Below are positions 17,742 through 27,930 of a stretch of DNA of 41,103 bases, in pieces; the first letter of the stretch is position 1, and each line of letters opens with the position of its first letter. The notes beneath the pieces were generated by a model. It was not told the DNA's origin, did not search any database, and saw only the letters and a list, made by a program, of their open reading frames with translations. This DNA is from Pirellulales bacterium (GTDB lineage: Bacteria > Planctomycetota > Planctomycetia > Pirellulales > Pirellulaceae): contig JAKUOW010000015.1 of the NCBI GenBank assembly GCA_022451045.1, positions 1 to 41,103 on the forward strand, in the 5' to 3' direction. Both the position numbers and the translations under genes were made by a program.

Positions 17742-19328
17742 TCACACACTGCTGATTTCATATGTACGAGAGTCGGTGCCGCCGTTTTCGCAGTTGTTCA
17801 GTGCGATTTCGTACAACTGCTGTCCCACGGCAGTGGGATAACTACCCGTGATACAGGCCTGACACAACTCCTCGCCCGAATAACCAATCGAGCGAGCGAT
17901 AGATTCAACAGGTAAATATCGCAGTGAATCTGCCTGAAGTTGCTTAGCCATTTCCTGTTGAACTTCGATGGTTAACGGCCCACCATTGAGGAATTTTGGT
18001 GCAAACAGTTCGTTGACGGTCGACATATCAATGCCGTAGAAGCAAGGTGCGACAATTGGTGGACATGCAACGCGCACATGAATTTCGCGAGCACCACCAA
18101 GCTCCCGAATTCTACCTAGCAGCACTTTCATCGTCGTGGAACGAACGATTGAGTCTTCTACTAAAATGACACGTTTACCTTCGAGCACTTCGCGCAACGG
18201 TGTGTACTTGGTTTCCGCTTTTTTCCGACGCCGTTGTCCACCTTCGATAAATGTACGTCCCGAGTAACGATTTCGGATGAGACCTTCGCGACATGGTACG
18301 CCAAGCTCATAAGCCATACTGTCTGCGGCTGCCTTACTGGTGTCCGGTACAGGCACGACAATGGTGTCATCGTCGATCTTAATAATCCCCTCATCTTGTT
18401 CGATGCGAGCAAGTTCTGCGCCGAGTGCTGTACGGGACATGTATACAGACCGGTCGTCTAGTGTGCTTGCGACATTGGCAAAATAGATCCACTCGAAGAA
18501 GCAATGTCGTCGCCCGGGTGTTTCAGCAAATTTTTCGATGTTGAATTCGCCATTAACGATGGTTATGGCATGACCAGGTTCGAGTGACTTGATCTCGTCA
18601 CTATCAAACCCAATATTTAGCAGTGCAACACTTTCACTGGCAGCAGCAAACAACGGACCTCGCTTGGCATAGCACAGCGGCTTGATTCCTAATGGATCTC
18701 GCGCCACAAGCATATCACCCTGGGCGTTTAGCAGTACGATGCAATAAGCGCCATCAAATCGTTGGCTTACATTTCGCATCACTTCGATTAAGGTTGGATT
18801 GCGGTCACCGGACATTTCGCGGCTTAGCTCGTGCATTACGATCTCGGTGTCGGTTTCCCGAGCCAGATGATGGTTGTCATCGCTAAGAAGCTTGTCTCTC
18901 AGTTGCGGGTAGTTTGCTAACTGTCCGTTAAAGGCAAAGCTAAACCATTTGTGTTTTTGAATGTGATGTCTTTCGAACGGTTGTGCATAGGAACGGTCTT
19001 CCTGTCCACACGTTGCATAACGCACATGCCCGATTGCGGCACATCCAGCGTATTCCTGCATCAAGGCTTCGCTCTTACCGCGATGGGAGAGTCGGAAAAC
19101 TTCGTGTACGGTTCCGATATCCTTGTGCGTATCAATCAGCTGATCGCGCAAATTACTGAAGCTCGTAATTCCAGCGGCGAGTTGTCCACGGTTTTGAATA
19201 TCCTGCAACATGCGCGGCATGAGCCGAGAGATTTCGTCTGCCCCTTGTTCTACACAAAGGTCGCTTAATTCACTGCCTGGCAGGTGATAAACGGCAGCAA
19301 CGCCACACTCGTGATGAAGTTCACTCAT
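17742..19328 (-). CDS. purF: Amidophosphoribosyltransferase
   Basis: [11 protein letters not shown]-terminal nucleophile Cys, [63 protein letters not shown]-like PRPP motif. Confidence 0.95.
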   Translation of the reverse strand: MSELHHECGVAAVYHLPGSELSDLCVEQGADEISRLMPRMLQDIQNRGQLAAGITSFSNLRDQLIDTHKDIGTVHEVFRLSHRGKSEALMQEYAGCAAIGHVRYATCGQEDRSYAQPFERHHIQKHKWFSFAFNGQLANYPQLRDKLLSDDNHHLARETDTEIVMHELSREMSGDRNPTLIEVMRNVSQRFDGAYCIVLLNAQGDMLVARDPLGIKPLCYAKRGPLFAAASESVALLNIGFDSDEIKSLEPGHAITIVNGEFNIEKFAETPGRRHCFFEWIYFANVASTLDDRSVYMSRTALGAELARIEQDEGIIKIDDDTIVVPVPDTSKAAADSMAYELGVPCREGLIRNRYSGRTFIEGGQRRRKKAETKYTPLREVLEGKRVILVEDSIVRSTTMKVLLGRIRELGGAREIHVRVACPPIVAPCFYGIDMSTVNELFAPKFLNGGPLTIEVQQEMAKQLQADSLRYLPVESIARSIGYSGEELCQACITGSYPTAVGQQLYEIALNNCENGGTDSRTYEISSV

Positions 19329-19571
19329 CGACTAATCGGTGCTATTCCACAAACAGGTATGGGAGGGGGAGATAGAAAACCATCACGATTGAGTATCAAG
19401 CTCAAAGGTCGATCAGAGAAAATTGCCGTGCTAACCCGTGAGTATCCATTACTCAAGCGTCGGACAAAAATCTGACTTACCCCTCCTTGGGACTCATCCA
19501 TGAACAACAGCATTCTACGGCCACGGTCCGATTTACTCAAGCGAGTGCATTGTCACAGGTGCCATCTCAAT

Positions 19572-20306
19572 TCAAATGTTTAGTCCGGCTGCAGCGGCCT
19601 TATCGAGAATAAATGTGGTTTTCGCGTGATTCTGAAGTGCACTAGCAGTGCATTGTGTAGATACGTCACCTTGTACTGCATCGCTTACCGCAGCAGATTT
19701 GCCTTCGCCATTGGCTACAAGAATGATTTCCCTTGCTTCAAGGATGGTGCCAACACCCATAGTAATTGCCTGTCGTGGCACATCGTCAATCGATTCAAAG
19801 AAACGGGCATTATCGCTAATGGTTTGCTCTTCCAGATCGACGACACGTGTTCGGGAATCTAGATCGCTACCCGGTTCGTTAAATGCAATATGACCATCTG
19901 AGCCAATACCAAGTATTTGCAAATCGATTCCACCGGCATCCCGAATTGCTTGTTCATAAGACAAGGCCATCGCAGCGATGTCATCAGCAATGCCACTGGG
20001 AACATGCGTTTTCGCGATTTCAATATTGATATGGTTAAACAGGTTTTGATTCATAAAGGTCCGGTAGCTTTGCGCATGCTTGGGATCTAATCCGAGATAC
20101 TCGTCCAGATTAAAGGATGTGACATTTGCGAAATCCAAACCATCTTCCTGATGCATCCGAATTAATTCCCTGTATAATCCGACCGGCGAACTGCCAGTAG
20201 CTAACCCCAAGACTGAATCAGGCTTAATGCGAATCTGATCAGATACGATCTTAGCGGCGTGCTTACTCAGCTCTTCATAGCTCTCATATGTATGAACTTG
20301 GATCAT
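19572..20306 (-). CDS. nagB: Glucosamine-6-phosphate deaminase
   Basis: VLGLATGSSPVGLYRELI, SFNLDEYLGL, GIGSDGHIAFNEPGSDLDSRTRVV: canonical active-site residues retained. Confidence 0.95.
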   Translation of the reverse strand: MIQVHTYESYEELSKHAAKIVSDQIRIKPDSVLGLATGSSPVGLYRELIRMHQEDGLDFANVTSFNLDEYLGLDPKHAQSYRTFMNQNLFNHINIEIAKTHVPSGIADDIAAMALSYEQAIRDAGGIDLQILGIGSDGHIAFNEPGSDLDSRTRVVDLEEQTISDNARFFESIDDVPRQAITMGVGTILEAREIILVANGEGKSAAVSDAVQGDVSTQCTASALQNHAKTTFILDKAAAAGLNI

Positions 20307-20345
20307 ATTATCTTTGGGTGCTTTAGCTGAAACCTGTGCAGGTTA

Positions 20346-20455
20346 GCATAAGTTTACTATGCCTTTTTGAACGGAATAATCGTTCTTTTCTCACAATCTA
20401 CATGTTCTTTTCGTGAATAATTTCTGAACATCCTAGAGCATTCTTATAGGTGTTC
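20346..20455. promoter_or_regulatory. Palindrome-rich divergent promoter/operator region between nagB and the nagB-PIG-L fusion
   Basis: GCATA-N7-TATGC (20346-20362), GAACG-N7-CGTTC (20369-20385), ATGTTC...GAACAT (20402-20431), GAACATCCTA...TAGGTGTTC (20426-20455). Confidence 0.4.
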
Positions 20456-20540
20456 TACAATAAAACAATCGGTGTACCAGCACACTTTATGCGAATAATT
20501 CACCCTGTCTTAGTCCGAAATTAAATCGAGTCAGTAATCT

Positions 20541-22448
20541 GTGGAAAAGACCGAACAACAACGCGACAATCGGGAACCAGCCGTATCACATCCATCTGGT
20601 GTAATGATACCGGTGCTTCGTTTTAGTACGCCTATTGAAACTGCTCAGTTTATTGCACGCCGAATCGCAGAAGTCGTTCGTCACTGCAATGATGAAGGCC
20701 AAAATGCTGTGATCGGATTAGCTGGTGGCAGTACTATGGTTGGCGTTTACAGAGAGTTGATTGAGCTTCACAAGCAAGACGATCTGGATTTTTCCAAGAC
20801 CATCATATTTGGTTTAACCGAATACAGTGGCATCGATCTATCACAGGATCAAAGTATGACGTCGCGAATGGCTGCTCAGCTATTCGACCACATCAATATT
20901 CCGGCATCTCAGATATTGGTGCCAAACACAACCGGGGATGTGACTCAGCAACAGCAGGAATGCGAGCGTATCGAAGAAGAGATTGAAACAGCCGGCGGCG
21001 TGGATCTGGTTGTTCTTGGAGTTGGATCGAACGGACATATTGGATTTAACGAGCCGTTCAGCGTTCGAAATAGTCGGACTAGAGTTTGTGTGCTTGATCC
21101 TGTCACGCGACGATCGGCCGCAAGTGATTTCTTTGGGGAAGAAAATGTTCCCACTCAAGGCATCACGTTAGGACTTGGTACTATCCTCTCGGCAAAGCAG
21201 GTCGTGCTGGCAGCGCTTGGAGAACATAAGGCCAATGTGATCAAAGAACTATCAGAAGGTCCTATAACGAATCGTGTACCGGCCACTGTGCTGCAAGACC
21301 ATGACGATGTGACGGTTTGTATCGATCCGGCTGCAGCAAGTAAGTTGACCGACGAGTGTACACCTTGGCTGCTCGGCAATGTTCAGTGGGATGAGGCACT
21401 TATTACCCGAGCACTGGTTTGGTTGTGTGATGAAACCGGTAAAGCCTTGCTAAAGCTTGATGATGACGATTTCCGCAATTACAACCTGCATCAGTTGTTA
21501 CGGCATCACGGCCCGGCACATGAACTGGCCAAGCGGGTATTTGGTTGGTTAATGAACACGATTCATGAGAACCCAATTCCTTGGCCTGGTTCAAAGAAAG
21601 TAATCTGTTTCTCACCTCACCCTGACGATGACGTCATTAGCATGGGTGGTACTTTAATTCGGCTCGTGGAAGAAGGTCACGAAACACATATTGCTTATAT
21701 GACCAGTGGCAATATCGCTGTATTTGATCACGATGCAAAACGCGTTGCGGACTTAGTTACCGAGTACAACCATTTATTTGGAATCGACATGCAGCAGTCG
21801 CTGGATGTTGAAGAGCGAGTAGCCAAGGCACTCAAGGAAAAGCAACCGGGTGTGCCGGACAGCGATGCTGTCCTTAAAATCAAGGGATTGATCCGCTGGA
21901 GTGAAGCCAAAGCTGGAGCCATTGAAGTAGGTTGCCGCGAGGAGAATCTACATTTCCTTGACTTGCCTTTTTACAGAACCGGTACGGTGGAAAAGCGTCC
22001 AGTTGGAGATGCTGATATCTCGATCATCTTAAATTTGCTTGAAACCGTACAACCGGATGTAATTTACGTGGCTGGTGACTTATCCGATCCCCATGGAACA
22101 CATAGGGTTTGTGCTGAAGCAATCTTTCGGGCAGTCGAGCTGTTGGAAGAAGCCAATGGTAAGCGGCCTGAAGTACTACTGTATCGCGGTGCTTGGCAGG
22201 AATATGCCATGCATGAAATTGATATCGCTGTGCCACTGAGTCCAAAACATATGGACACAAAACGTAGGGCGATTTTCATGCATGAAAGCCAGAAAGACGA
22301 AGCACTCTTCCCGGGCAGTGATCCACGAGAGTTTTGGGAAAGAGCAGAGGATCGAAATCGCGGGACAGCAGATGAATATAATCACCTTGGCTTACCCGAG
22401 TTTCTAGCGTTAGAAGCCTTTGTTGTTTGGGACGGTGAACCAATCTAA
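20541..22448 (+). CDS. NagB-like domain fused to PIG-L/LmbE-type deacetylase domain
   Basis: N-half VIGLAGGSTMVGVYRELIELHKQDDLDF ... VLGVGSNGHIGFNEPFSVRNSRTRV; C-half VICFSPHPDDDVISMGGTLIRL ... SDPHGTHRVCAEAI; GTG start. Confidence 0.93.
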   Translation: MEKTEQQRDNREPAVSHPSGVMIPVLRFSTPIETAQFIARRIAEVVRHCNDEGQNAVIGLAGGSTMVGVYRELIELHKQDDLDFSKTIIFGLTEYSGIDLSQDQSMTSRMAAQLFDHINIPASQILVPNTTGDVTQQQQECERIEEEIETAGGVDLVVLGVGSNGHIGFNEPFSVRNSRTRVCVLDPVTRRSAASDFFGEENVPTQGITLGLGTILSAKQVVLAALGEHKANVIKELSEGPITNRVPATVLQDHDDVTVCIDPAAASKLTDECTPWLLGNVQWDEALITRALVWLCDETGKALLKLDDDDFRNYNLHQLLRHHGPAHELAKRVFGWLMNTIHENPIPWPGSKKVICFSPHPDDDVISMGGTLIRLVEEGHETHIAYMTSGNIAVFDHDAKRVADLVTEYNHLFGIDMQQSLDVEERVAKALKEKQPGVPDSDAVLKIKGLIRWSEAKAGAIEVGCREENLHFLDLPFYRTGTVEKRPVGDADISIILNLLETVQPDVIYVAGDLSDPHGTHRVCAEAIFRAVELLEEANGKRPEVLLYRGAWQEYAMHEIDIAVPLSPKHMDTKRRAIFMHESQKDEALFPGSDPREFWERAEDRNRGTADEYNHLGLPEFLALEAFVVWDGEPI

Positions 22449-22566
22449 GCCCGTGTGTAACCGGCGCAATATATTGAGATGGTCGCCCACAGTTGCCGAG
22501 CTAAATCTTCAACGTCCGTTGCCTCAGATTCCTTTGCTTCATAGAATGCACCCGCGCTAGGACTCT

Positions 22567-23625
22567 TTGGTTTTGTGCTTTATGACATCGCTTTTTCAAC
22601 GGTCGTTACTGGTAATACTCACTTTGGCACTCGTATGTCTTAGTGCCCTGAAGTTGTGCGCTGACGAAGTAGAAGTTTGGGACGACAAGCATCAGAAGAA
22701 GACTCGATATGTTGGCACTATTTTGGAATTCAAGCAGACCTTTCTTTCTATCGAACTAGCTAACGGTACACTTCGCGAAATTCCGGTAGAACGGCTAAGT
22801 AACTTTGTCGCTGATTGGGGTATGGCATTTAGCCAGGCTGAGATCCTTAGAGCCGATTTTCAGTTTGAAGATGCGCTTCCGTTGTACCGCCAAGCGTTCC
22901 GGAATCATAATTCTGTTTGGCTTAGACGGCACAACACCGCTCGGCAGATTGCCTGCCTTTCAGCACTAGGACAATGGGTTGAAGCTGCAGACCTATATAT
23001 AGAAGGCTTGTCATCGGTGAATGATGACGCACTGTACCTTGAGATGCTGCCTTTGATTTGGTCACGCCAAACCATCACTCCGCAAATGATCCAGCGGGCC
23101 AGTAATTGGATTAGTTCCGAAAACAGTGAAATTACTCAATTGCTTGGTGCCAGTTGGTTAATGGACTCCCCAAAACGAACGGACGCCATTACAACCTTAA
23201 CTCGGATCGAAAATAGCAATAACTCGAGTTTGGCACTGCTCGCTGCAACACAGAAGTGGCGACCATTGGTTCCTGCGGTCAAAGAATCGCAGTTACCACG
23301 TTGGCGACAAATCGTGTTGAGAATGCCGCATACGCTGCGTGCTGGTCCTTACTACTTATTGGCGCATGGTTTTGCCCGAAATAACGAGAGTCAAAATGCA
23401 ATCCTAAACTGGATGCGTGTTCCCATTCACTATCCCGGACAATACCAATTGTCTGCTGAAGCGTTGCTTGAATCAGCTCGTGTCCTGGACCAGTTGGAAC
23501 GCGATTCAGAGGCGGTGCGGTTGCTCCGCGAGGTAACCGGTAAGTACCAGGACACCTTTGCTGCACGACGAGCTGAGGCGATTGCAGGACAGATACAAAA
23601 CCGGTTAAACCCAAACGGAAAATGA
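22567..23625 (+). CDS. Secreted/exported TPR-like helical-repeat protein
   Basis: Signal-peptide-like N-terminus (SLLVILTLALVCLSALKLCA), helical-repeat composition (FEDALPLYRQAFRN, DSEAVRLLREVTGKY); directly upstream of exbB-like gene. Confidence 0.55.
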   Translation: MVLCFMTSLFQRSLLVILTLALVCLSALKLCADEVEVWDDKHQKKTRYVGTILEFKQTFLSIELANGTLREIPVERLSNFVADWGMAFSQAEILRADFQFEDALPLYRQAFRNHNSVWLRRHNTARQIACLSALGQWVEAADLYIEGLSSVNDDALYLEMLPLIWSRQTITPQMIQRASNWISSENSEITQLLGASWLMDSPKRTDAITTLTRIENSNNSSLALLAATQKWRPLVPAVKESQLPRWRQIVLRMPHTLRAGPYYLLAHGFARNNESQNAILNWMRVPIHYPGQYQLSAEALLESARVLDQLERDSEAVRLLREVTGKYQDTFAARRAEAIAGQIQNRLNPNGK

Positions 23626-23672
23626 GGGCTGCAGATAGCCCACGACACTCCAAGGTATGGAAGGAACAAAAC

Positions 23673-24494
23673 GTGAAACCAATGACCAGGATCCACTTGG
23701 CTGGTGTGCTGATAGTTGTCGTTGCAGCCTTTATGGTGCAACAACATGCGCTAGGTCAGGAGGCACCGGATCAAAACGTAGCGGCTCAGCAGGCCGCACA
23801 ACAGTCTGCTCAACCAGCAAGCCAGGATGCCGGTTTTATGGATATCCTCTTTTCCGGCGGTATCACGGGGTTAATCATCCTCATCGCCTTGCTTGGGCTG
23901 TCTATAACCGCTGTCTATCTGGTTGTCGAACATTTGATGACACTGCGGTCTTCCGTTTTGATTCCAGACGGTTTAGCAGAAGCGGTGCGTCAACTACTTG
24001 AGGCTGGCAAAGTACGAGATGCTCATGAAACATGCCGAGCCAACCCGAGTGTGCTGTCTCAAATCCTGATGCACGGCATGAGCGAACTGGAAGGCGGTTG
24101 GGACGCCATTGAAAAGTCGATGGAGGATGCAACAGCTGAACAATCTGCCCGCTTATTCCGAAAGATTGAATATCTGTCAGTCATTGGCAATATTGCACCC
24201 ATGGTCGGGTTGCTCGGAACAGTTACCGGAATGATCTTTGCTTTTCAAACAGTTGCCTCTACACAGGGTGCAGCCGGTGCAGGTGAATTAGCAGAGGGTA
24301 TATATCAAGCACTTGTGACGACTGTGGGCGGTCTGGTGGTTGCCATTCCGGCACTTGGTGCATTCGCTGTATTTAGAAATCGAGTGGATCAACTGATCGC
24401 AGAAGTCGTCACGATGACTCAATCGATTATGGCACCAGTGAAATCAACACTTCGGAAACAAAGACGCGCTCAATCCGGGGGTAAAACTGCCTGA
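23673..24494 (+). CDS. MotA/TolQ/ExbB proton channel family protein
   Basis: EYLSVIGNIAPMVGLLGTVTGMIFAFQTVASTQGAAGAGELAEGIYQALVTTVGGLVVAIPALGAFAVFRN. Confidence 0.93.
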   Translation: MKPMTRIHLAGVLIVVVAAFMVQQHALGQEAPDQNVAAQQAAQQSAQPASQDAGFMDILFSGGITGLIILIALLGLSITAVYLVVEHLMTLRSSVLIPDGLAEAVRQLLEAGKVRDAHETCRANPSVLSQILMHGMSELEGGWDAIEKSMEDATAEQSARLFRKIEYLSVIGNIAPMVGLLGTVTGMIFAFQTVASTQGAAGAGELAEGIYQALVTTVGGLVVAIPALGAFAVFRNRVDQLIAEVVTMTQSIMAPVKSTLRKQRRAQSGGKTA

Positions 24495-24922
24495 TGAAGC
24501 TGCCGCGACAAGATCAAACGTCTAGCGTGGGATTCAATATGACCCCCTTGATAGACGTGGTGTTTCTACTCATCATTTTCATCCTCGTTTCCAGTCATCT
24601 GGCGAAACAGGAAGCACAAATGGAACTGGATCTGCCAAAGGCCAACTCAGGCGCCAGTGCTGTCGATGATCCTGCGGCCAGAGTGGTCATCAACGTTACT
24701 GCGGATGGCGGCCTACTCGTTGGTGGCCACCGAGTTTCGCAGGAGCAACTTGTCCAGCGATTAAGCCAACGGGTTCAGATCGACGGGATTGGACTAGAAG
24801 TTCGAATTCGGACAGCAAGGCAGGCCAATTACGCAACCGTACGGCCGATTCTGCTGTCCTGTACTCAAGTAGGAATTTGGAATGTATCCTTTGCCGTTTA
24901 CCGACCGCAGGAGGGCAGCTAA
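24494..24922 (+). CDS. ExbD/TolR family biopolymer transport protein
   Basis: SVGFNMTPLIDVVFLLIIFILVSSHLAKQEAQMELDLP. Confidence 0.93.
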   Translation: MKLPRQDQTSSVGFNMTPLIDVVFLLIIFILVSSHLAKQEAQMELDLPKANSGASAVDDPAARVVINVTADGGLLVGGHRVSQEQLVQRLSQRVQIDGIGLEVRIRTARQANYATVRPILLSCTQVGIWNVSFAVYRPQEGS

Positions 24923-25380
24923 TGCGACGACCATCAGTTTTTGATCGGTATCGTGGAGATGCTGAACTGAAAATGACACCGATGATTGACGTTGTCTTTC
25001 TGCTACTGGTGTTTTTCGTATGGACGGCTAGCTTTCAGGCGGTCGAATATCTGTTGCCGACCAGCGTATCTGCGGAAGTTGGATCAGATGATACACAAAG
25101 TGAAGAGCCACCTCCGGACTTTGATTTTGAAAATGTTGTTGTCCGGATCCTTTGGGATGGTGCTAATCCAAGTTGGTCCGTCAATGACCAAGATACGCCT
25201 TCATTGGCAGCCGTGCGTCAACGTCTCCAGGTGATTGCAGATATTAAGGTAGATGTCCCAGTGATTCTTCATCCGGATGACGGTGTGCCGATTGGTGATG
25301 TCATTGATGTTTATGACTTATCGCTGCTTTCCGGATTTGACACGGTACAGTTTGCGATTAGTGATCTCGTTGAAAAGTAA
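24922..25380 (+). CDS. ExbD/TolR family protein, second copy
   Basis: DAELKMTPMIDVVFLLLVFFVWTASFQAVEYLLPTSV; ATG overlaps preceding TAA (TAATG). Confidence 0.9.
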   Translation: MRRPSVFDRYRGDAELKMTPMIDVVFLLLVFFVWTASFQAVEYLLPTSVSAEVGSDDTQSEEPPPDFDFENVVVRILWDGANPSWSVNDQDTPSLAAVRQRLQVIADIKVDVPVILHPDDGVPIGDVIDVYDLSLLSGFDTVQFAISDLVEK

Positions 25381-25399
25381 CTCGTCGACAGCCGTTGAC

Positions 25400-27895
25400 A
25401 TGATGCAACCTAATAACCAGCCACGACTCCTTCGATTAACGATGCTCACTTTTTCTGTGTGCACCTTTTGGGCTGGCGTTGTATCAGCGATTGATCATGT
25501 AGACCAACAGCTACTGGATGGACTACGTTCGCGTGGGTTGTATGGCATCGCTATTCATTACTGCAATGAACAATTAGCTGTCGAAGAAATCCCTCCGCGG
25601 GATGAGGCGATTTGGACAGTCGAGCTGATTAGAACGCACGCCGATCATGGATTGAATCTGCCGTCAACTGATAGACAGTCGGCATGGAGCATGGCGCATG
25701 AAGCGACTGCAGCGTATATAGCCGCAAATCCAGAATCACCATTTTCCGTTCATGTGAGACTGCAAGGTGCTTTGGCGGAGAAATCCAAGGGTGAATTACT
25801 GAGACACGAATCTGCAATTGCAATCGATCAGCAAAAGGCAATTGATGCATCGAGAACAGCACTACGCGCGGCCATACGTTCGCTAACAGAGTTGGAACGA
25901 GATTTACCGGACATTATTGCAAAGTTCAATGCTGCACCGCGCGATGATCTCAGTGAGGCAGAGTTGCTTTCTGTTCAAATCAATACCCAATACCATTTGG
26001 CACATGCATTACTTCAACAAGCTCTAACGTACGGTGCCAACCAAAGTGATCGATTGTTAGGAGTCGACCGTTGCTTGAAACGGCTGGATGTGCCGTTAGC
26101 TCAGCTCGATGAGAGAGATTCACTATTTGGTGATATCGTGCTACTGGCTGCTCACTCGCATCGATTGCTTAGCCAAGTAGGTGATGCTGTTCAGGTATTA
26201 AAACGCGTCGACGTGGATAAATCACCTCCTCGCTTACAACTTCGTTTACGAGCAGAGCAGATTCGAATTCTTTTGGCCGCGAAAAAAGTAGCCGAAATCC
26301 AATCGCTTTCCGATAAACGTATGACAATTGGCGGCGTATCGTCACCGGACTTATTTATGGCGTGGCTTGAAGTATTCCTGCATGAATGGAAGGTAGCTGA
26401 GGATGCAATGAATGAAGAGAAGGTGCGTCAGATGCAAAAGGCATCGCTGCAGCTGGTCGGTCAAATTAAGCAGCGGCACGGCTCATATTGGGGACGAAGA
26501 GCGGAGCTTTTGTTAATTGATGTTGCTGGTCAAAGCTCCACCATGAACAACCTGGCAATCATTGAGAAAACAGCTGACGACTTGTTCAAACGTGAGCAAT
26601 TAGAGGAAGCAATTGCCGCTTACCGCGCTGGTGCAGTACAGGCCGAACAACAGGAAGATACGCAGTCGGCATTCCGACTGTATTACAAGGCAGCGCAGGT
26701 TGATCTCAGTCGAGACGAAACGGAAAGGTATCTGGCCCAGTTAAGACAATTGGCTTTGCATATTCCAAAACATGAGTATTCACCAACGCTGCACTTAATT
26801 GTGGTCCAACATGTACTCAAACAAGTTAATGAACAACCAGAAGCACGCCCGTTACTTGTGGAGTTACTGTCAGAGCATGTACAGCATTGGACACAAGGCA
26901 CAACGGTCGATCAGGCAAGGACTTGGCAAGGGCTGCAGTATCAACAGGATCAGGCATGGGATCGTGCGGTCTTTGCCTACTCCAAAGTCTCACGCGACTT
27001 TGGACAACTGGATAAAGTGCTCAAGCAGTTAGAGATTTGTTGGGTGGCTTTGATCGAGCAACTGGACGACCAAACTGCGGATGAGCAGATCGACCGCGCT
27101 GTAGAACACTTTGCAATGCGTGTGATGGATATTGAACAATGGCAACCCGGGGATCGGCAGGCAGTTCTTTCGCTGGCGAGCTTGTTAATACGTTACAAGG
27201 GATCCTATCAACAGGCCCTTTCCATCATTAATCAGTGTGCCGAAGGGTCGCCCGAGCCGACCGCCAGCTGGGTTGCATCAAGCAGCAGCTTGAGAATCGT
27301 TGCGCTCGCAGCGACGGGACAACAATCCGAGGCAAACGAGTTAATTGAGCAACTTGGAAATGGCGAGCCAAACAGGTGGCTTGATATGCTGGAACAGTTA
27401 ACTATGCTCGCCAGCCAATCTTCCATGGAAATCACCAAACGCATTGGTGCACTGCAGGTAGAGACCATAGAGTTGTTAAGCGAGCGTATCGATTCCGAGG
27501 ACGATGACTTTAAACGCAGGTGGGAGTTTCAGAGGGCGCTCAGCTTGTCATATGCAGGCCAAACGGATGAGTCGATCGCGAGTTTTAAAAAACTCGCGAC
27601 TCAGAATCCTAAAAGTGGAGTTATCCAACGAGGGTACGGTAATGTGCTTTTGGATTCTGAGAACGGGGAATATCTGAAACAAGCCATACTTCAGTGGCGT
27701 CGCATCGCTGGAAACACCCCCCCGGAATCTGCCGCATGGTTTAATGCCAAATACAATGTTGCACTTGGCTATTTCAAGCTCGGACAAAAAGATGAGTGCG
27801 CGACACGTATCAAGTACCTTCAAGTAACAACAGGACTCGATAAGGCGCCTAATAAGAACGACTTTCTGGAATTACTAGGTAAATCCAGTCGCTAG
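25400..27895 (+). CDS. Large TPR/helical-repeat protein with signal peptide
   Basis: MMQPNNQPRLLRLTMLTFSVCTFWAGVVSA signal-like; FKREQLEEAIAAYRAGAVQAEQQEDTQSAFRLYYKAAQ; TDESIASFKKLATQNP; adjacent to exbD. Confidence 0.65.
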   Translation: MMQPNNQPRLLRLTMLTFSVCTFWAGVVSAIDHVDQQLLDGLRSRGLYGIAIHYCNEQLAVEEIPPRDEAIWTVELIRTHADHGLNLPSTDRQSAWSMAHEATAAYIAANPESPFSVHVRLQGALAEKSKGELLRHESAIAIDQQKAIDASRTALRAAIRSLTELERDLPDIIAKFNAAPRDDLSEAELLSVQINTQYHLAHALLQQALTYGANQSDRLLGVDRCLKRLDVPLAQLDERDSLFGDIVLLAAHSHRLLSQVGDAVQVLKRVDVDKSPPRLQLRLRAEQIRILLAAKKVAEIQSLSDKRMTIGGVSSPDLFMAWLEVFLHEWKVAEDAMNEEKVRQMQKASLQLVGQIKQRHGSYWGRRAELLLIDVAGQSSTMNNLAIIEKTADDLFKREQLEEAIAAYRAGAVQAEQQEDTQSAFRLYYKAAQVDLSRDETERYLAQLRQLALHIPKHEYSPTLHLIVVQHVLKQVNEQPEARPLLVELLSEHVQHWTQGTTVDQARTWQGLQYQQDQAWDRAVFAYSKVSRDFGQLDKVLKQLEICWVALIEQLDDQTADEQIDRAVEHFAMRVMDIEQWQPGDRQAVLSLASLLIRYKGSYQQALSIINQCAEGSPEPTASWVASSSSLRIVALAATGQQSEANELIEQLGNGEPNRWLDMLEQLTMLASQSSMEITKRIGALQVETIELLSERIDSEDDDFKRRWEFQRALSLSYAGQTDESIASFKKLATQNPKSGVIQRGYGNVLLDSENGEYLKQAILQWRRIAGNTPPESAAWFNAKYNVALGYFKLGQKDECATRIKYLQVTTGLDKAPNKNDFLELLGKSSR

Positions 27896-27930
27896 TTAAC
27901 TTTCAAAGAGTGTGCCGCACGGCAGGCTGA

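Noticed and set aside
19325-19540. 71-aa minus-strand ORF ending in ATGA overlap with purF
   Set aside because: TTG start with no convincing SD, low-complexity composition and no recognised motifs; the overlap is probably coincidental, though a purF leader RNA cannot be excluded.
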